NCBI RefSeq assembly: GCF_918797505.1
Contig: NC_092798.1
Coordinates: forward strand, 6,895,501 to 6,959,500
DNA from: Bemisia tabaci
Taxonomy: Eukaryota; Arthropoda; Insecta; Hemiptera; Aleyrodidae
Reading direction: 5' to 3'
DNA length: 64,000 bases
Part shown: piece by piece, positions 1 to 10,290 of the stretch
Layout: every line of letters begins with the position of its first letter
How positions within the stretch are numbered: position 1 is the first letter of the stretch
Position numbers and translations under genes: made by a program
The notes under the pieces: generated by a model
What the model was told of the DNA's origin: nothing
Database searches by the model: none
The model's input: only the letters and a program-made list of their open reading frames with translations

Positions 1-123
1 TTAGGCAAATCGTAAGCCTTGTTCTGGGCGTGATTTTCGCCTCCACGTGTTTCGGAAGGTCAGTTTATCCTCTGAATTTTTTCTCAAATTTCCTTCTGTT
101 TTCTCTTATTTTATTTGACTTTT
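1..123. other. non-coding flank, nothing recognised
   Basis: A+T-rich sequence with T-rich runs. No coding signal or repeat structure was recognised before the MITE that starts at 124. Confidence 0.5.
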
Positions 124-415
124 CAGGGTTGCCACAGTCAGGGAAGATCGAGAAATGTCAGGGAATTTTAAAAAGTCAGGAAATGTCAGGGAAAATGACG
201 AACATGTCAGGGAAAATTTGTCAAATCACCTTCATTTGCTTTCTGGAATAGGTTTAAGGTTTCGAACAGCAAATTTTGCCTGAAAACAATAGTCAATTAT
301 TCCTTGTTGACCATCCGTCGCACATCTTCAATTGTCAGGGAATTCCACCAAAATGTGTCATGAAAATCAGAGAAATGTCAGGGAATTTCGTTTTCTAAAA
401 TCTGTGGCAACCCTG
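124..415. mobile_element. hAT-like MITE with CAGGGTTGCCACAG ends
   Basis: The left end CAGGGTTGCCACAG is mirrored by CTGTGGCAACCCTG at the right end. The interior carries at least five copies of a TCAGGGAA-type motif in subterminal positions, as expected for transposase-binding repeats. There is no coding capacity. CAGGG-type termini are typical of hAT-derived MITEs in insects. I could not find a clear 8-bp target duplication, so the superfamily is inferred from the termini only. Confidence 0.65.
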
Positions 416-981
416 AGTTTTGTTTTTTCGTTTTTTGTTTTTACATTTTTCTTCTCTTGTTTTTTTTTTCTCGCTTTCCTCTTGTTTCTTAGTCTTTGTG
501 CCGGTTCTTTTTTCTTTTGGAGGTCGCGGTTAGAAGTGACGTTATTATAAGCGATGAATAAATCATGAAATACAATTCTAACGCATCGAAGGCATGCGAA
601 CATTTATGTCTAAATGTCATCCATTTAAGGTATGGAATTGAATCGTAATTGATACCTTGTTAATTTATCGCGCTCTATAACAAATGTTCCAAATTGCTTT
701 GAAATCATCGAATGGTCATCCGGCTCGAAAGGATTTTAAGCGACATACCAAAACCTTTAATCCTACCATAACGCCTACCCCCTCCTCCTCTTGAGGGAAC
801 TTGCAATTCAATTCAAAATAAAAACATAACTTGCTGCCATGGCAGAGATTCCGCCGTCAAACCCTCTGAAGTTCGTCTCTTCGATGCTCTTCTTCCAGAA
901 GTTGCCAGTTTAAAGGTTTAAAATAATAATATTCTCAAAGGCCAATCATCATCCTCAAATCTGCTCTCCGCGCGTCGCAAT
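416..981. other. non-coding, T-rich then mixed sequence
   Basis: T-rich tract at about 420-520 followed by unremarkable sequence. The short ORFs here have no domain-like composition. Nothing further recognised. Confidence 0.5.
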
Positions 982-1209
982 ACTGCAAAAAAAACCACAT
1001 AGGATCTAGAGTCCAGACTCTTAAAAACATCGACAAGAAAAAATACTCTTGATTCAATCGGATTTTTGCTTAAATCAAGAACCAAGCTTCTTACTTTGAG
1101 CGGATTTCCTTTTGATTTAAGCAAAAATCTGATTGAATCAAGAGTATTTTTTCTTGTCAATGTTTTCAAGAGTCTGGACTCTAGATCCAATGTGTTTTTT
1201 TTTTCTAGT
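982..1209. mobile_element. foldback element, arms of about 95 bp
   Basis: A near-perfect inverted repeat. The left arm (about 982-1078) holds GATCTAGAGTCCAGACTC and ACTCTTGATTCAATC; the right arm (about 1113-1209) holds their complements in reverse order. The arms leave a spacer of only about 35 bp. Overlapping ORFs on both strands arise simply because the arms are complementary. It is most likely a non-autonomous DNA transposon or MITE; the superfamily is not determined. Confidence 0.75.
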
Positions 1210-2263
1210 GAAGCGACGAATAGGCTCTATTCTTTGGAATCATGTTATCTTCTGAGCTTGAAAACGGCAATAATTTAAATGATAGGATAGCAGATGGTTA
1301 ATCTTATCATTTTCTTTTGTGGGTGCACTATTCTAGTTTCCCCCAATAGAATCTGGAAGAAAATGAGAAGAAATACCGATTTTCATTTCAGACATTTTTT
1401 CTGGAAATTAGGCACTTATCGGGCTTCATTTTCGAAAACTGCCAAGCTCGGAAGAGAAGAAATAATGCTCCATCTTATCGCAGTAAAGATGTTTTTAGGA
1501 GGTGTTTTTTCACTCAAAAATGGGTTAGAGTTTTTGTTTGTTTCGAAAATTGTCCAAGTCAAAAGAGTTTAAAGCATTCTCAGTGACTAGCGAAGAACTA
1601 AACAGTTTCGTATTTTTGACCACGGTGGTCTGAATATTAACATGCGCCAAAAAGATGTTCCATGCACCAAAAATTTACGGCTGCATTAAGTTCTTCCGAA
1701 TTCTGGATTTTTTCCCCTCGATGTAGGTACGGCACTTTCCGGATAAAGCTTTTAAATAACACCCGAAATAAATTGGCCGAAGGAAACCCCCCTATATGTA
1801 TGGAAATACGTCAACGTCACAGTTGCATCTTCGCACGCGCTACATGGAATCGAGAGCTTTCGCGTTATTAACGCGATGTGAATGAGCATCGCTGGATGCG
1901 GACACCGCACTCGGCAGTTATCTCAAAAGCCCTGAAATATGGGCGTTCTTATACAGTTCAGAGCTCAACAGGAATCGGACTTGTCAGGTTTTATATTTGA
2001 CCGGCTCAACTAGCATGAGTACCGCGGTGGTGTCGCATTATTATGCATTTCCAAATCCGCCAGGATCTCATTCTGGTTCTCGCGTGCCACCGCGATTCGC
2101 GACTTGCGAGAGGTTGCCAGATTTACAGGAAAAATCCATATTTATAATCGTTCTTTGATACATTATATCTCAGAGCCCCCGCGTCACTATCTCTCTCACA
2201 GTGTAGAAGTTGCTTTCAAAAGTTAATGCTGGAGTTCGTCTGGAGAGGAATGATGAGTTGAAC
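1210..2263. other. non-coding, nothing recognised
   Basis: No conserved coding exon, tRNA or clear repeat seen. Short ORFs lack recognisable domains. Confidence 0.45.
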
Positions 2264-2405
2264 AATTGGACTATATTTTGCAATTAAGAACTATAAATTT
2301 CGGCCCGGTTTAAAAACAACGTATGTGCCATGAGTTTCCCTTTGCACATAAGTGTTTTTTCAGATGAGTTAGATTTTGTAGCTCCCAATTGCAAAATGCA
2401 GTCCA
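2264..2405. mobile_element. palindromic MITE, family B (about 140 bp)
   Basis: Starts GGACTATATTTTGCAATT and ends AATTGCAAAATGCAGTCC, so the whole element is a degenerate palindrome. Related copies are at 12903-13050, 44222-44383 and 46316-46456, with a split copy at 43804-44199. Internal landmarks shared by copies are a GGCCCGGTTTAAAAACAAC-like half and a GGGAAACT-like block. No coding capacity. Confidence 0.7.
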
Positions 2406-2672
2406 ATTGAGGGGCTCGGAAGACAAGGCGCATAAGTGCAGTTTTTGTCATTTCGAGAAATACGTGATTGAAGTTTCGAAATTACATGGATCCTTATGGT
2501 GGAAAGAAAGCTGAAACTGACTTTTTGACGCTTAAAAATTGGAATTAGGTAGCAAATTTTTCACAGAATATGCATTAGGAGTAGTTTTACTCGAAATCAG
2601 AAATATCTCGATTTTTAACAAAAAAAAAAACTTGCACTTAATATGCGCCTTGTCCTCCAAGCCCCTCAATTG
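2404..2672. mobile_element. inverted-repeat element with CAATTGAGGGGCT ends
   Basis: CAATTGAGGGGCTCGGA at the left is matched by its complement CAAGCCCCTCAATTG at the right, with arm similarity of about 45 bp (GACAAGGCGCATA and TATGCGCCTTGTC). It directly abuts the family B MITE. Probably a short non-autonomous DNA transposon. Confidence 0.6.
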
Positions 2673-5600
2673 ACCCAGCAATCTTAACCTAATTTGTGAA
2701 ACTTCGCCTCGAAAAGTGCTCACCCCGACAATCATCAATGTGCCCCAACATTTGTAACATCCCGTGATTGATGAGTTAAAAATTTAATTTATTTGCCCAG
2801 TTTGACATGTGAAGATGTTCGGGGTCACCCGAAATCCGCTGACCGGTCCACAGAGGGTGGGGCTCCAAAATCGGACTTATTGTTGCTGAAAGGAACTATG
2901 TGCACATGAATTATTTAAAAAGAAACAATGTACACAGGATTTGCGCGCTTCGCTTTAACTTTTGATTTTATTCATTTTTATGTAGCTACTTTTTAGCATA
3001 CGCACGTCTGATCAGGGTTTTACCGCTTCGTGTCTTAGCGACTTTTGGTCTCCACCCGATCTTTTACGTCAGTTTCGGAGATCCTAGAATGACTGCGTGA
3101 CCAGTTATTCGGGGAAATTGACTTTTATACCAATGAGTCGTACATAGATTTAACAAGTAACGAAACCAATCTGATTTGAGTCGAAGGTTTTCAATGGATC
3201 ATATTCGATAGTGGTTCGATGTATCGTTTGGTTCAAAACAATAGAACATAACCTCATATGTCAAAGCCAACATTTACCAAAGTTTTCGTCTTTTTCCGCT
3301 TTGAGAATATGCAAGAAGAGCTTTTTATGTTTCTTAAAATCCACACCTGATAAGAAGGATGACTGGAAAAACTAATTATACTCCAAAAATAGATGATTCA
3401 CAAACTGAGCAGAAGTAGCTGGTATCAACTTCACGGGTGGTAAAATTTTTGTTTTTGGAAAAAAGAAAAAAAAGTGGAAGTTGCGTCTGATCCTAAAAAG
3501 TATTTTTCCGCGATTGGCGAAAGCTTTTTCGGGGAGAAGAAGTTTCGGGGTTCTTCGGTTTCAAGCTGGACGATTCAGTGATGCTTCTCACCAAGAAAAG
3601 AGAAAGAAAGGGGCTTAAGTGAAGGAAAAACTGATGGAATTCATTTTGCAATTTGAAATCGCGCTATTTCTGGCTTATTTATAAAATCGCTCATCTGCAT
3701 AAGGAAACTTATGACGAACGCGTGTGCCAACACGTGTACACGTGTATTCATACGAAAATTATCACGCTTAGATCGAGGAATCGCGAATTCTTAGCGAAAT
3801 CGCAAGATTTTCGCGCGAAAACACAGATCGCGAAACTCTCACCTCGATTCGGGGCATTGCAGTTTTCTTATCATATCTCGTCTTATCATGGAAGAAAATC
3901 TGTGAGCCTACAAGGAAATTTTTTGATAAGAAAAATGTTTTGATTTAAAAAAAAGTTTCTGATGAAAGAAATGTTTTGATAAAAAAATGTTTTAATAAAA
4001 AAAATGTTTTTTATCGTTTTGCTAAGCAAATAAAGAAAGCGGAGGGTGACAGCAAACCGCGCTGACTTCTGAACATTTTTAGCTTAACTTGTACTTTCGA
4101 CATTTTTTCGGAGTGAGGCGTTTTTGAAGCTGAGATTGCGATTGATTTTTGCCCCGTAAAACTCTCAGCACCCCTGCCCGAAGGATGAACGGTAGAAATT
4201 GTGTGCGCTCTGCGTAGGTGCCATTGCCTTTCACCTGCTATCAACATTCGACAATTTTAACACCCTTGGGCACTATTATATAACAGGTGTCGAGATGACT
4301 TCAGCGAAGAATGTGCATCTTAATGGCCTATAACTCTCTTTTGCTCGTTGGGTTAGACGAGCAAAAAAGAGCCAGATATGGCGCAGTGTTGCCACCTAGC
4401 GCGATACATTGATAATTGAAGAGTATGTATGTAAAAATCGATAAGCACCATAAGATGTTGCTGAAATAGTGCATGGTGTTTCTGACTGTAAATAATCCAA
4501 ACGTCATTGTTCCTTGGACTTAGATTGGAAATTTGTCCCTACATTTTAACCTTATTTTTAACACAAGAATTTTCATTCTTGGGCCACTAGATTCCTGATA
4601 AAATCATGACGAAAACCGTTGCGCAATCGAAATATTACTCCCCAAAAAATGTGAATACCATATTTCAGAGAATATATTAGACGGATGAATTTTCACTCTC
4701 GTTGAATGATTACTTCGTTTCTTTTTTCTTGTTTTTCGGAATTTGACAGTATTTGATTGATGCTATTTAAATTTTCCGGGAACTGTCAAGCCCAAAGACC
4801 ATCGCAATACGGACTTACATGCAAGTTGCTATCAAAATCCGCAAAATTCGGATTTTTTTATCATGAACTAAAAATCCATTTTATCAGTTGAAATAAAAGG
4901 AGATTGCAAGTGGTTTTTTCTTTTTCTTTCTATTTTTCTTTTTATTACCTGTTTTATGTGGTTTTCTTTTTTTTCTTTTTCTTTCTTTTTTTTTAAATGA
5001 CGACATGAGAATAGACGAAGTACACCTTAGGAAACAGAGAGATCTGGAACCATCGTGACTTAAAAGTATTTTTGAAACACTTAGTTTCCGCGAATTTTAA
5101 TTAGTCTTTAATATTTTCGCCTACGTGCAAAATTACTGATCTCGTCATCGTGAGTTAATTTTGATGTTGCCTGCTTTTCAAGAAAACTTCAACTTTCCTG
5201 CGATTTTGTACATTTTTTTTTATTTTTAGTGTATTTTCCGAAAAAATACACTATTGCATTTTGTTTTTCATGTTTTTTTTTGGTTTTTTTTTTTGTTTGT
5301 TTGTTTTTTTGTTGGGCGCCCACCGTACCTTAAGATTTGTTTGAGAACTTCATTTCAATCGTCACTTTAGAATGGGGGAAAAATTGAAAAAGACGGTTAC
5401 CAAATTTATTAAATCGCGAAAATTCTATTTTGCTTTTAAAATGAAGTCTTCTTGAATTTGTTGCAAAAGAGCATTACGAATCGAACAAGAACCTACAGAC
5501 GGAAGATGAAAGTCGAAGCAGATCCTAAGAAAGTGGATTAAAAAAAGGTCGGAGAAATGAACATGGGCCAATATTCAATATCCGACCCCCGTCGAAGAAT

Positions 5601-5873
5601 ACATCGACAATGTGACAACCAAGAGCCAAGATCGGTTTGAGGTCAAGAACTAGAGTGACTTCAACGTCGTCATATCGAGGCGAAGGTTTCATCTCACCGG
5701 ACAGTGCCCTTAATCGATTTTGAGACATTTTTTCCTCCTCACGCTTCGCACTGCAACACCAATTTTTTTGCCGTAAATTCACGCAAAGCGGTGATAGCAT
5801 ACTCGACGTCCATCTACGATAAAAGCATCAATGCAAACGTCCCGATGACTTATCGTCGTTCCTCTGACGTAAG
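2673..5873. other. long non-coding stretch, T/A-rich low complexity
   Basis: Homopolymer-rich sequence (A/T runs at about 3940-4015, 4900-4995 and 5210-5310) with no recognisable exon. ORFs up to about 96 codons were inspected and none shows a domain. No convincing gene. Confidence 0.5.
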
Positions 5874-6127
5874 CTGCCGTGCTAAGGAAAAACGCCGTAT
5901 GAACCTACAGGCGTTGCCAAGTTTCCTTTGATAAAATACGAATTCCCTGTTAAACTTACCAATATTTTCCTTCCGATTTTTCAGATAATTTGGTTCGCGA
6001 TTTCACCCAAAGTTCCTGCAAATTTCAAGGAAAAGCATTCATAACTTTTCTCCAAAATCAATATTTTATCGAAGGAAATTTGGTAGCTCTCCAATGTTCA
6101 TACGGCGTTCTTCCGTAGCACGGCAGT
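5874..6127. mobile_element. foldback MITE, family C (CTGCCGTGCTAAGG ends)
   Basis: The left terminus CTGCCGTGCTAAGGA...CGCCGTATGAAC is mirrored by GTTCATACGGCGTTCTTCC...TAGCACGGCAG at the right. A degraded relative occurs at 12524-12775 and a fragment near 7984-8040. No coding capacity; probably a non-autonomous DNA transposon. Confidence 0.7.
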
Positions 6128-6375
6128 GAGGGTATCTCGATTTGCGTATGAGCCGCGAAAAACATGGAGTCTTACGGAAAACAAGGCCCACGTGGAAATC
6201 AAGGTGCGCCCTTACGTCAGAGAAGCGACGTTATTTCCACACGTTTACGGCTCAGCGCCATTCCTCAATTTTTACGAGAGCCGAGGAGCTTTAAAAATAG
6301 AGACCTATATTTTTTTTCTCGGTCGGTTCTGTTTTTTTTTCTCTTTTTTTTTCTTATTCTGTCACCGTAGTAAAT

Positions 6376-6545
6376 CAGTGGCGTGGCGTGCTTTGCGATA
6401 TATCGATTGATCTGTCATTTAAACCCGTGGAGAAGGATCGATGAACAGGGTGTTCGCAGCGATCACTTTAATAATCGATTCTTTACCATAGCTTCTAATG
6501 GAGGGAGAAATATCGATACAGTTGATCATTCACGCCGTGCCACTG
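6376..6545 (+). mobile_element. short hAT-like element, family D, copy 1 (CAGTGGCG ends)
   Basis: Runs from CAGTGGCGTGGCGTGCTTTG to a CACGCCGTGCCACTG end. A second copy in inverted orientation lies at about 6642-6803, making a 430-bp inverted pair, and a third is split at 6885-7009 and 7871-7912. A clean single copy is at 31483-31646. CAGTGGCG...CGCCACTG termini resemble hAT elements. No target duplication was established. Confidence 0.65.
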
Positions 6546-6641
6546 CCGAATTTCCCGTCGAGATTTTCCATAGTGTTTCCCAAAGGGCACATCTCCCTTA
6601 TCCATTGGTCGCGGCAGCGAAAGAATGGAATATCGCGATCA

Positions 6642-6803
6642 TTGCCGAGGCGTGAATAATCGATTATCAATATTTCCCCCTTTGAAGCAATGGTAAAAAA
6701 TCGATTATTAAGGTGTTCGTTGCAAACATCCTGTTTATCGATCTTTTCCCAAACGTTTAAATGGCAGATCAATCGATTTATCGCAAAGCACGCCACGCCA
6801 CTG
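6642..6803 (-). mobile_element. family D element, inverted copy 2
   Basis: Reverse-complement relative of 6376-6545. It ends at 6803 with GCACGCCACGCCACTG; its other end is degenerate (TTGCCGAGGCGTGAAT). Shares the internal landmarks ATCGATTGATCTGCCATTTAAA (as complement) and GGTAAAAAATCGATTATTA. Confidence 0.6.
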
Positions 6804-7011
6804 ATCGCGACATTAACTTAAGTCAATGCGTTTTATGAGAAAGCACCATTCGCGGAGCTGGTGTCGAAATTTACATGACGTTCTCTCAGTTGCGAGGCTT
6901 GAATGATCGATCATCGATAGTTCCCTATTTGAAGCCGTGGTAAAGAATCGATTATCAAAGCGTCCGTCACGAACATCCTGTTCATCGACCCTTCCCCCAT
7001 AGGTTTAAACT

Positions 7012-7091
7012 AGGGGGCTACGCCCCCTGGCCGCTACGCGGCCCAACCCCCTGAAGGCGCTCCGCGGCATCAATGGGCCGCTTCGCGGCCC
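7012..7091. repeat. three GC-rich perfect hairpins at the Helitron 3' end
   Basis: Three perfect short stems: 7012-7028 (7 bp, loop TAC), 7029-7043 (6 bp, loop TAC) and 7075-7091 (7 bp, loop TTC). They stand out sharply from the A+T-rich surroundings. The outermost is adjacent to terminal CTAG and fits the Helitron 3' hairpin; the other two may be extra subterminal stems. Confidence 0.75.
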
Positions 7092-7129
7092 TATTTTTAC
7101 CCTCCTATCAGTGTTAGTTTTATTTTTCC

Positions 7130-7362
7130 CCTAAAAAAATACGATATGATATATACTTTAATTTTAAACTTTATACTTAAAATTACTTTTAAAATTAAAA
7201 GGACGCGATTTGGAATGACTGCTTGATGAAATATTGCAGTTAAACAATGAACAATGATAGTCAGGTAATGATTTAGAATTCATGAGACGGGGACCGAACC
7301 CACATCGGGGTCTAGTGGACGCATTCGACGTCTTAGACGACTCGGCCACCGCTCGACGTGAG
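7130..7362 (-). repeat. tRNA-derived SINE-like segment inside the Helitron
   Basis: On the minus strand there is a pol III A box-like TGGCCGAGTCG (7338-7348) and a B box-like GGTTCGGTCCC (7290-7300), 37 nt apart as in tRNA genes of the Ser/Leu kind. The acceptor stem does not close, so it is not an intact tRNA. An A+T-rich tail follows toward 7130. It may be a SINE head captured by, or inserted into, the Helitron. Confidence 0.5.
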
Positions 7363-7507
7363 ATCGTCAGTGCGAATCTTAGTATCTTGTAGATAAGTGT
7401 AGAGCTGATGCGCAGGCTACACAGCTACTGCGCAACCTCCTCGACCACTGCGCATCCTCCCGCGCATAGCGGTAGCAGTACCGGAGCAATCTGTAAACTC
7501 ACTCACT

Positions 7508-7815
7508 TTTATAACGTGATTTTAAAAAAACCTGGGTCCTTTTTCCAAAATCTGATTACAGCGGGCTCATTTAGGGCCTATTACCTGTCGATTTACGCAA
7601 AAATCATGGAAATCGGCCCGGTAGAACGCTCTAACGAACTATGACAAAAAGTATAAATTTACATTGTTTAAATGGGAGAATTCGCAACTTTACCACGTAA
7701 TATAAAAAAACCTAGGCCATATTTTGAAAATCTGAAAAGAGTTGGCTTATCTAGAGACAATTGCCCGTCGATAGCCGCAAAAATCATGAAAATCGGCCCG
7801 GTAAAACGCTAGAAC
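7508..7815 (-). repeat. two direct repeats near the Helitron 5' end
   Basis: Two diverged copies (about 7508-7630 and 7688-7812) share AAAAAAACCT, AATCTGA, the GTCGAT block and ATCATG(G/A)AAATCGGCCCGGTA. This resembles duplication of a Helitron 5' subterminal region. Confidence 0.55.
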
Positions 7816-8100
7816 TAAGCGTTACCAGTTTCGCAAAATTAGGAGGTCTCGGAGCTTATAGTATAGAAGATGGTAGATCAATCGATATATCGCAGAGCAC
7901 GCCTCGCCACTGCGTTCTCTCCCTCTGATCCGTGCATTATTCAAGAGACTTAAAGGTTGCAGGTCAATTAGACTCGCCCCACTTCTTCCGCTCTGAGGAA
8001 AAACGACTTATGAGGATTCGGCCGTTGTCAGATTTCTGCTCAGAAAATTTGAATTTTCCGGGAAACTCGTTTTTTCTCATCTTGAATTTTCCTTTTTTTG

Positions 8101-8117
8101 AGGGGGGGGGGGGGGGC
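8101..8117 (+). repeat. poly-G tract
   Basis: Run of about 16 G just before the foldback element. Another G tract is at about 8668-8681 and a C tract at about 9351-9364. Simple sequence, prone to assembly error. Confidence 0.8.
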
Positions 8118-8160
8118 TTTTTACCCGATCGCCACTGGAAATTCCGAGAAAATACATGCT

Positions 8161-8500
8161 TACACGGAGAAAAAAACTTCGTGCGTGGGACCCGAAGTTT
8201 AGGTCATATGGATCTCTGAAGTTTTCGGATTGAGCATCTAAACACTTAAGGTCTAGCTGCCGAAGTTCAGGTCTGACATCTGAAACTTCAGTTCTTACAT
8301 CTGAAGTATTTCAGATGTGAGAACCGAAGTTTTTCGGGTGTGAAAACCGAAGTTCTTCAGATGTAAGAACTGAAGTTTCAGGTGTGTGATCCGAACCTCG
8401 ACAGCTAGACCTTAAGTGCTCAGATGCTTAATCTGGAAACTTCAGAGATCCATATGACCTAAACTTCGGGCCCCACGCACGAGATTTTTTTCTCCGTGTA
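8161..8500. mobile_element. long foldback MITE with TACACGGAGAAAAA ends
   Basis: TACACGGAGAAAAAAACTTC at the left is mirrored by AGATTTTTTTCTCCGTGTA at the right. The arms (about 8161-8230 and 8430-8500) share GGTCATATGGATCTCTGAAG, and the interior continues the symmetry with repeated CTTCAGATGT(A/G)AGAAC motifs, so most of the 340 bp can fold. No coding capacity. A shorter element with ACACGGAAAAAAATTAAATT ends is at 11990-12222. Confidence 0.75.
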
Positions 8501-9870
8501 TTAAATTGACTCCACTACATCTTTTTTGTCGGAGGGAAATTTTGCAACATTTGAATGCTCATATGATGTTCAATCCTATTGTTGCAGATTTAGTGTGCAG
8601 ATTTCGACAGGTCCGCCGTTTGTGGTCACCGTGACCGCATAAGTGGGAGGAGAGCGCGCGCGCGAGCGGGGGGGGGGGGGGTGTTAAGTCCTTTCGAATG
8701 CATAATGGACGGAATTCAATCCATCTCATCGAGTCGGGATTTCTGCATTGCAAATTTTGCCAGATTCATCGGGAAGTTCTCAGCGTCCCTATCTCCGAAA
8801 TAAAATGCAAGTCAATTACTTGCACGTTAGCTGGCAGCGGTGGCTCCGAGGAAAGGAGTCACACGCCAACTAACTAGCCGATCGTAAGCTAACGGAGTAA
8901 TTATTCAAATCTAGCATTCGCACAGCCGATTGATGAGTGTCTGAAATTCAAATTTATTCTATGACCGAACCTGTTACACGGTCGCTTGTTTCCATTTGCT
9001 CTCCTTTCGCGCCAGATCCTTTAATCGAATCTATTATCACCGAAACCTGCCTTTGTCACCCTTTACGCCATTCCCGTGCTTTTCCCTTTCTTGAAAATAA
9101 AACTCACCGGCTGTTTCAGCCCTCATCGCGTTGTCTCAAGGGAGTTCCGTAATTAGGATCGGTAGAATGGAACCTTTTGCTCCTTTCATTTCTAGAAATT
9201 ATAACTTGAAATACAGAAATGCACTCATTTAATTTGAAGGCGCGCTATCTTTGTGAATTGGGAATGTGAAGGAGGGAGGGGTAGGAGACGAGAGAAGTAC
9301 GTTCAAAGTGAATACACTCTTTTGAAGTTACAGAAGCTTTCAATTCCGACCCCCCCCCCCCCCCACCCCTCCGCCCCCCCATCACCTTTTTAATCCTGAA
9401 CATTTATGAAATAATGCAAATAAACCTTTAAGGCTTATAAATTTAATACATTTTCAAACAGCTCATACAAACTGTAAGTAAAGAAATTTCCTCAGAAATT
9501 CAAATCCTAGTAGGAACCTTGAAATTTTCAATAATTTACCCTTTTTCTCCCTTTTTTTTCAATTTGTCCGTCTTCTTTCTCTTTTTCCTTTTCCTTTTCC
9601 TTATCCTTTATTTTCATTTCTTTTTATTTTATTTTTTTAAAATAGAAACACCCTTGGTGTTCGTTTTTGAACTCGTTGAAAAAAAGATTCCCGGAGAGGT
9701 AAGCGCTACACTAATATGCGTAGGATGAGGCAGGCTGATATATCGCTCTTCAGTTCATTCTGGAGCTTCTAATTGGCGGGTGGTGCAGTTTCAGTTCATC
9801 AACGGATGTTATAACGTTGCATTTCGGTGCAGAAATGCCAACACATCCGCCCCAGAAAATTACCAGATAT
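8501..9870. other. non-coding, simple-sequence rich
   Basis: Holds a GC-alternating run with a poly-G tract (about 8649-8682), a poly-C tract (about 9351-9364) and a pyrimidine-rich block (about 9540-9640). No exon or RNA gene recognised. Confidence 0.5.
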
Positions 9871-9879
9871 TCGCATAGG

Positions 9880-10290
9880 TGTGACTATTGTGAGCGCAAG
9901 AAAAATCAGTGCACCTTCATTTCTCTATGATGCAGTATGTGCGAGCGTAAAGTATGTATAGTTACATCTAAGCTTCATTTGAAGGCACCTCGTTTTTATT
10001 GCGCTAGCTATTCGTATCGATTCAACACTGTGTTAATGCGTGAAAAGTCGGTGCGCCTTCCTTTTTCTGTGTGTGCAATAGAGGTGAGTGGAGAGTAGGT
10101 ATAGTTGTATCCCTGCTTCATCTGAAGGCGCCTCGTTTTATTTTGCCAGTTTTTCGTATCCGTTTGACTCCACGAGAGCGCGGGAAGTGCGCCTTCAATT
10201 TTTTGTGTATGCAATACAGGCAAGCGTAGAGTAGGTATAGTTGTATCTCAGCTTCATCTGAAGGCGCCTCGTTTTATTTCCGTCTCGCAT
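9880..10290 (+). repeat. three diverged tandem repeats of about 140 bp
   Basis: The phrase GCTTCAT(C/T)TGAAGGC(A/G)CCTCGTTTT recurs with CTTCAT at 9973, 10116 and 10252, giving periods of 143 and 136 bp. Each copy also has a TGTG(T)GCAATA...GTAGGTATAGTTGTAT segment. The period is close to the 136 bp of the large array, but the sequence is unrelated. Confidence 0.7.

Larger units (their letters stand above)
7010..7870 (-). mobile_element. non-autonomous Helitron
   Basis: Read on the minus strand, the insert begins TCTTCTATACTATAAGC and ends with a 7-bp stem hairpin (AGGGGGC-GTA-GCCCCCT) merging into terminal CTAG. Helitrons start with TC, end CTRR after a short hairpin, and insert between A and T without duplicating the target. 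Here the flanks are CCA on the 5' side and TTTAAAC on the 3' side, which rejoin to the uninterrupted CCA|TTTAAA of sibling family D copies. There is no Rep/helicase ORF, so it is non-autonomous. It contains a tRNA-like block and two direct repeats near its 5' end. The call rests on termini plus an in-window empty site. Confidence 0.82.
6885..7912 (-). mobile_element. family D element, copy 3, split by a Helitron
   Basis: The left fragment (6885-7009) ends ...GGTTTAAA and the right fragment (7871-7912) resumes TGGTAGATCAATCG... through CGCCTCGCCACTG. Joining them gives GTTTAAATGG-AGATCAATCG, the order seen uninterrupted in copy 2 at about 6755-6780. The 861 bp between are an insertion (see 7010-7870). 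Confidence 0.7.

Noticed and set aside
918..1278. Overlapping ORFs on both strands near 1 kb
   Set aside because: Products of a palindromic foldback element; the two proteins even share a segment for that reason.
6126..6410. Collagen-like GPRGNQG peptide in an ORF near 6.2 kb
   Set aside because: Only one or two Gly-x-y steps, in a frame that soon becomes poly-Phe, and overlapping MITE sequence.
7290..7362. Functional tRNA gene
   Set aside because: A and B boxes are present but the acceptor stem does not pair and the anticodon arm is poor, so it is called a tRNA-derived repeat.
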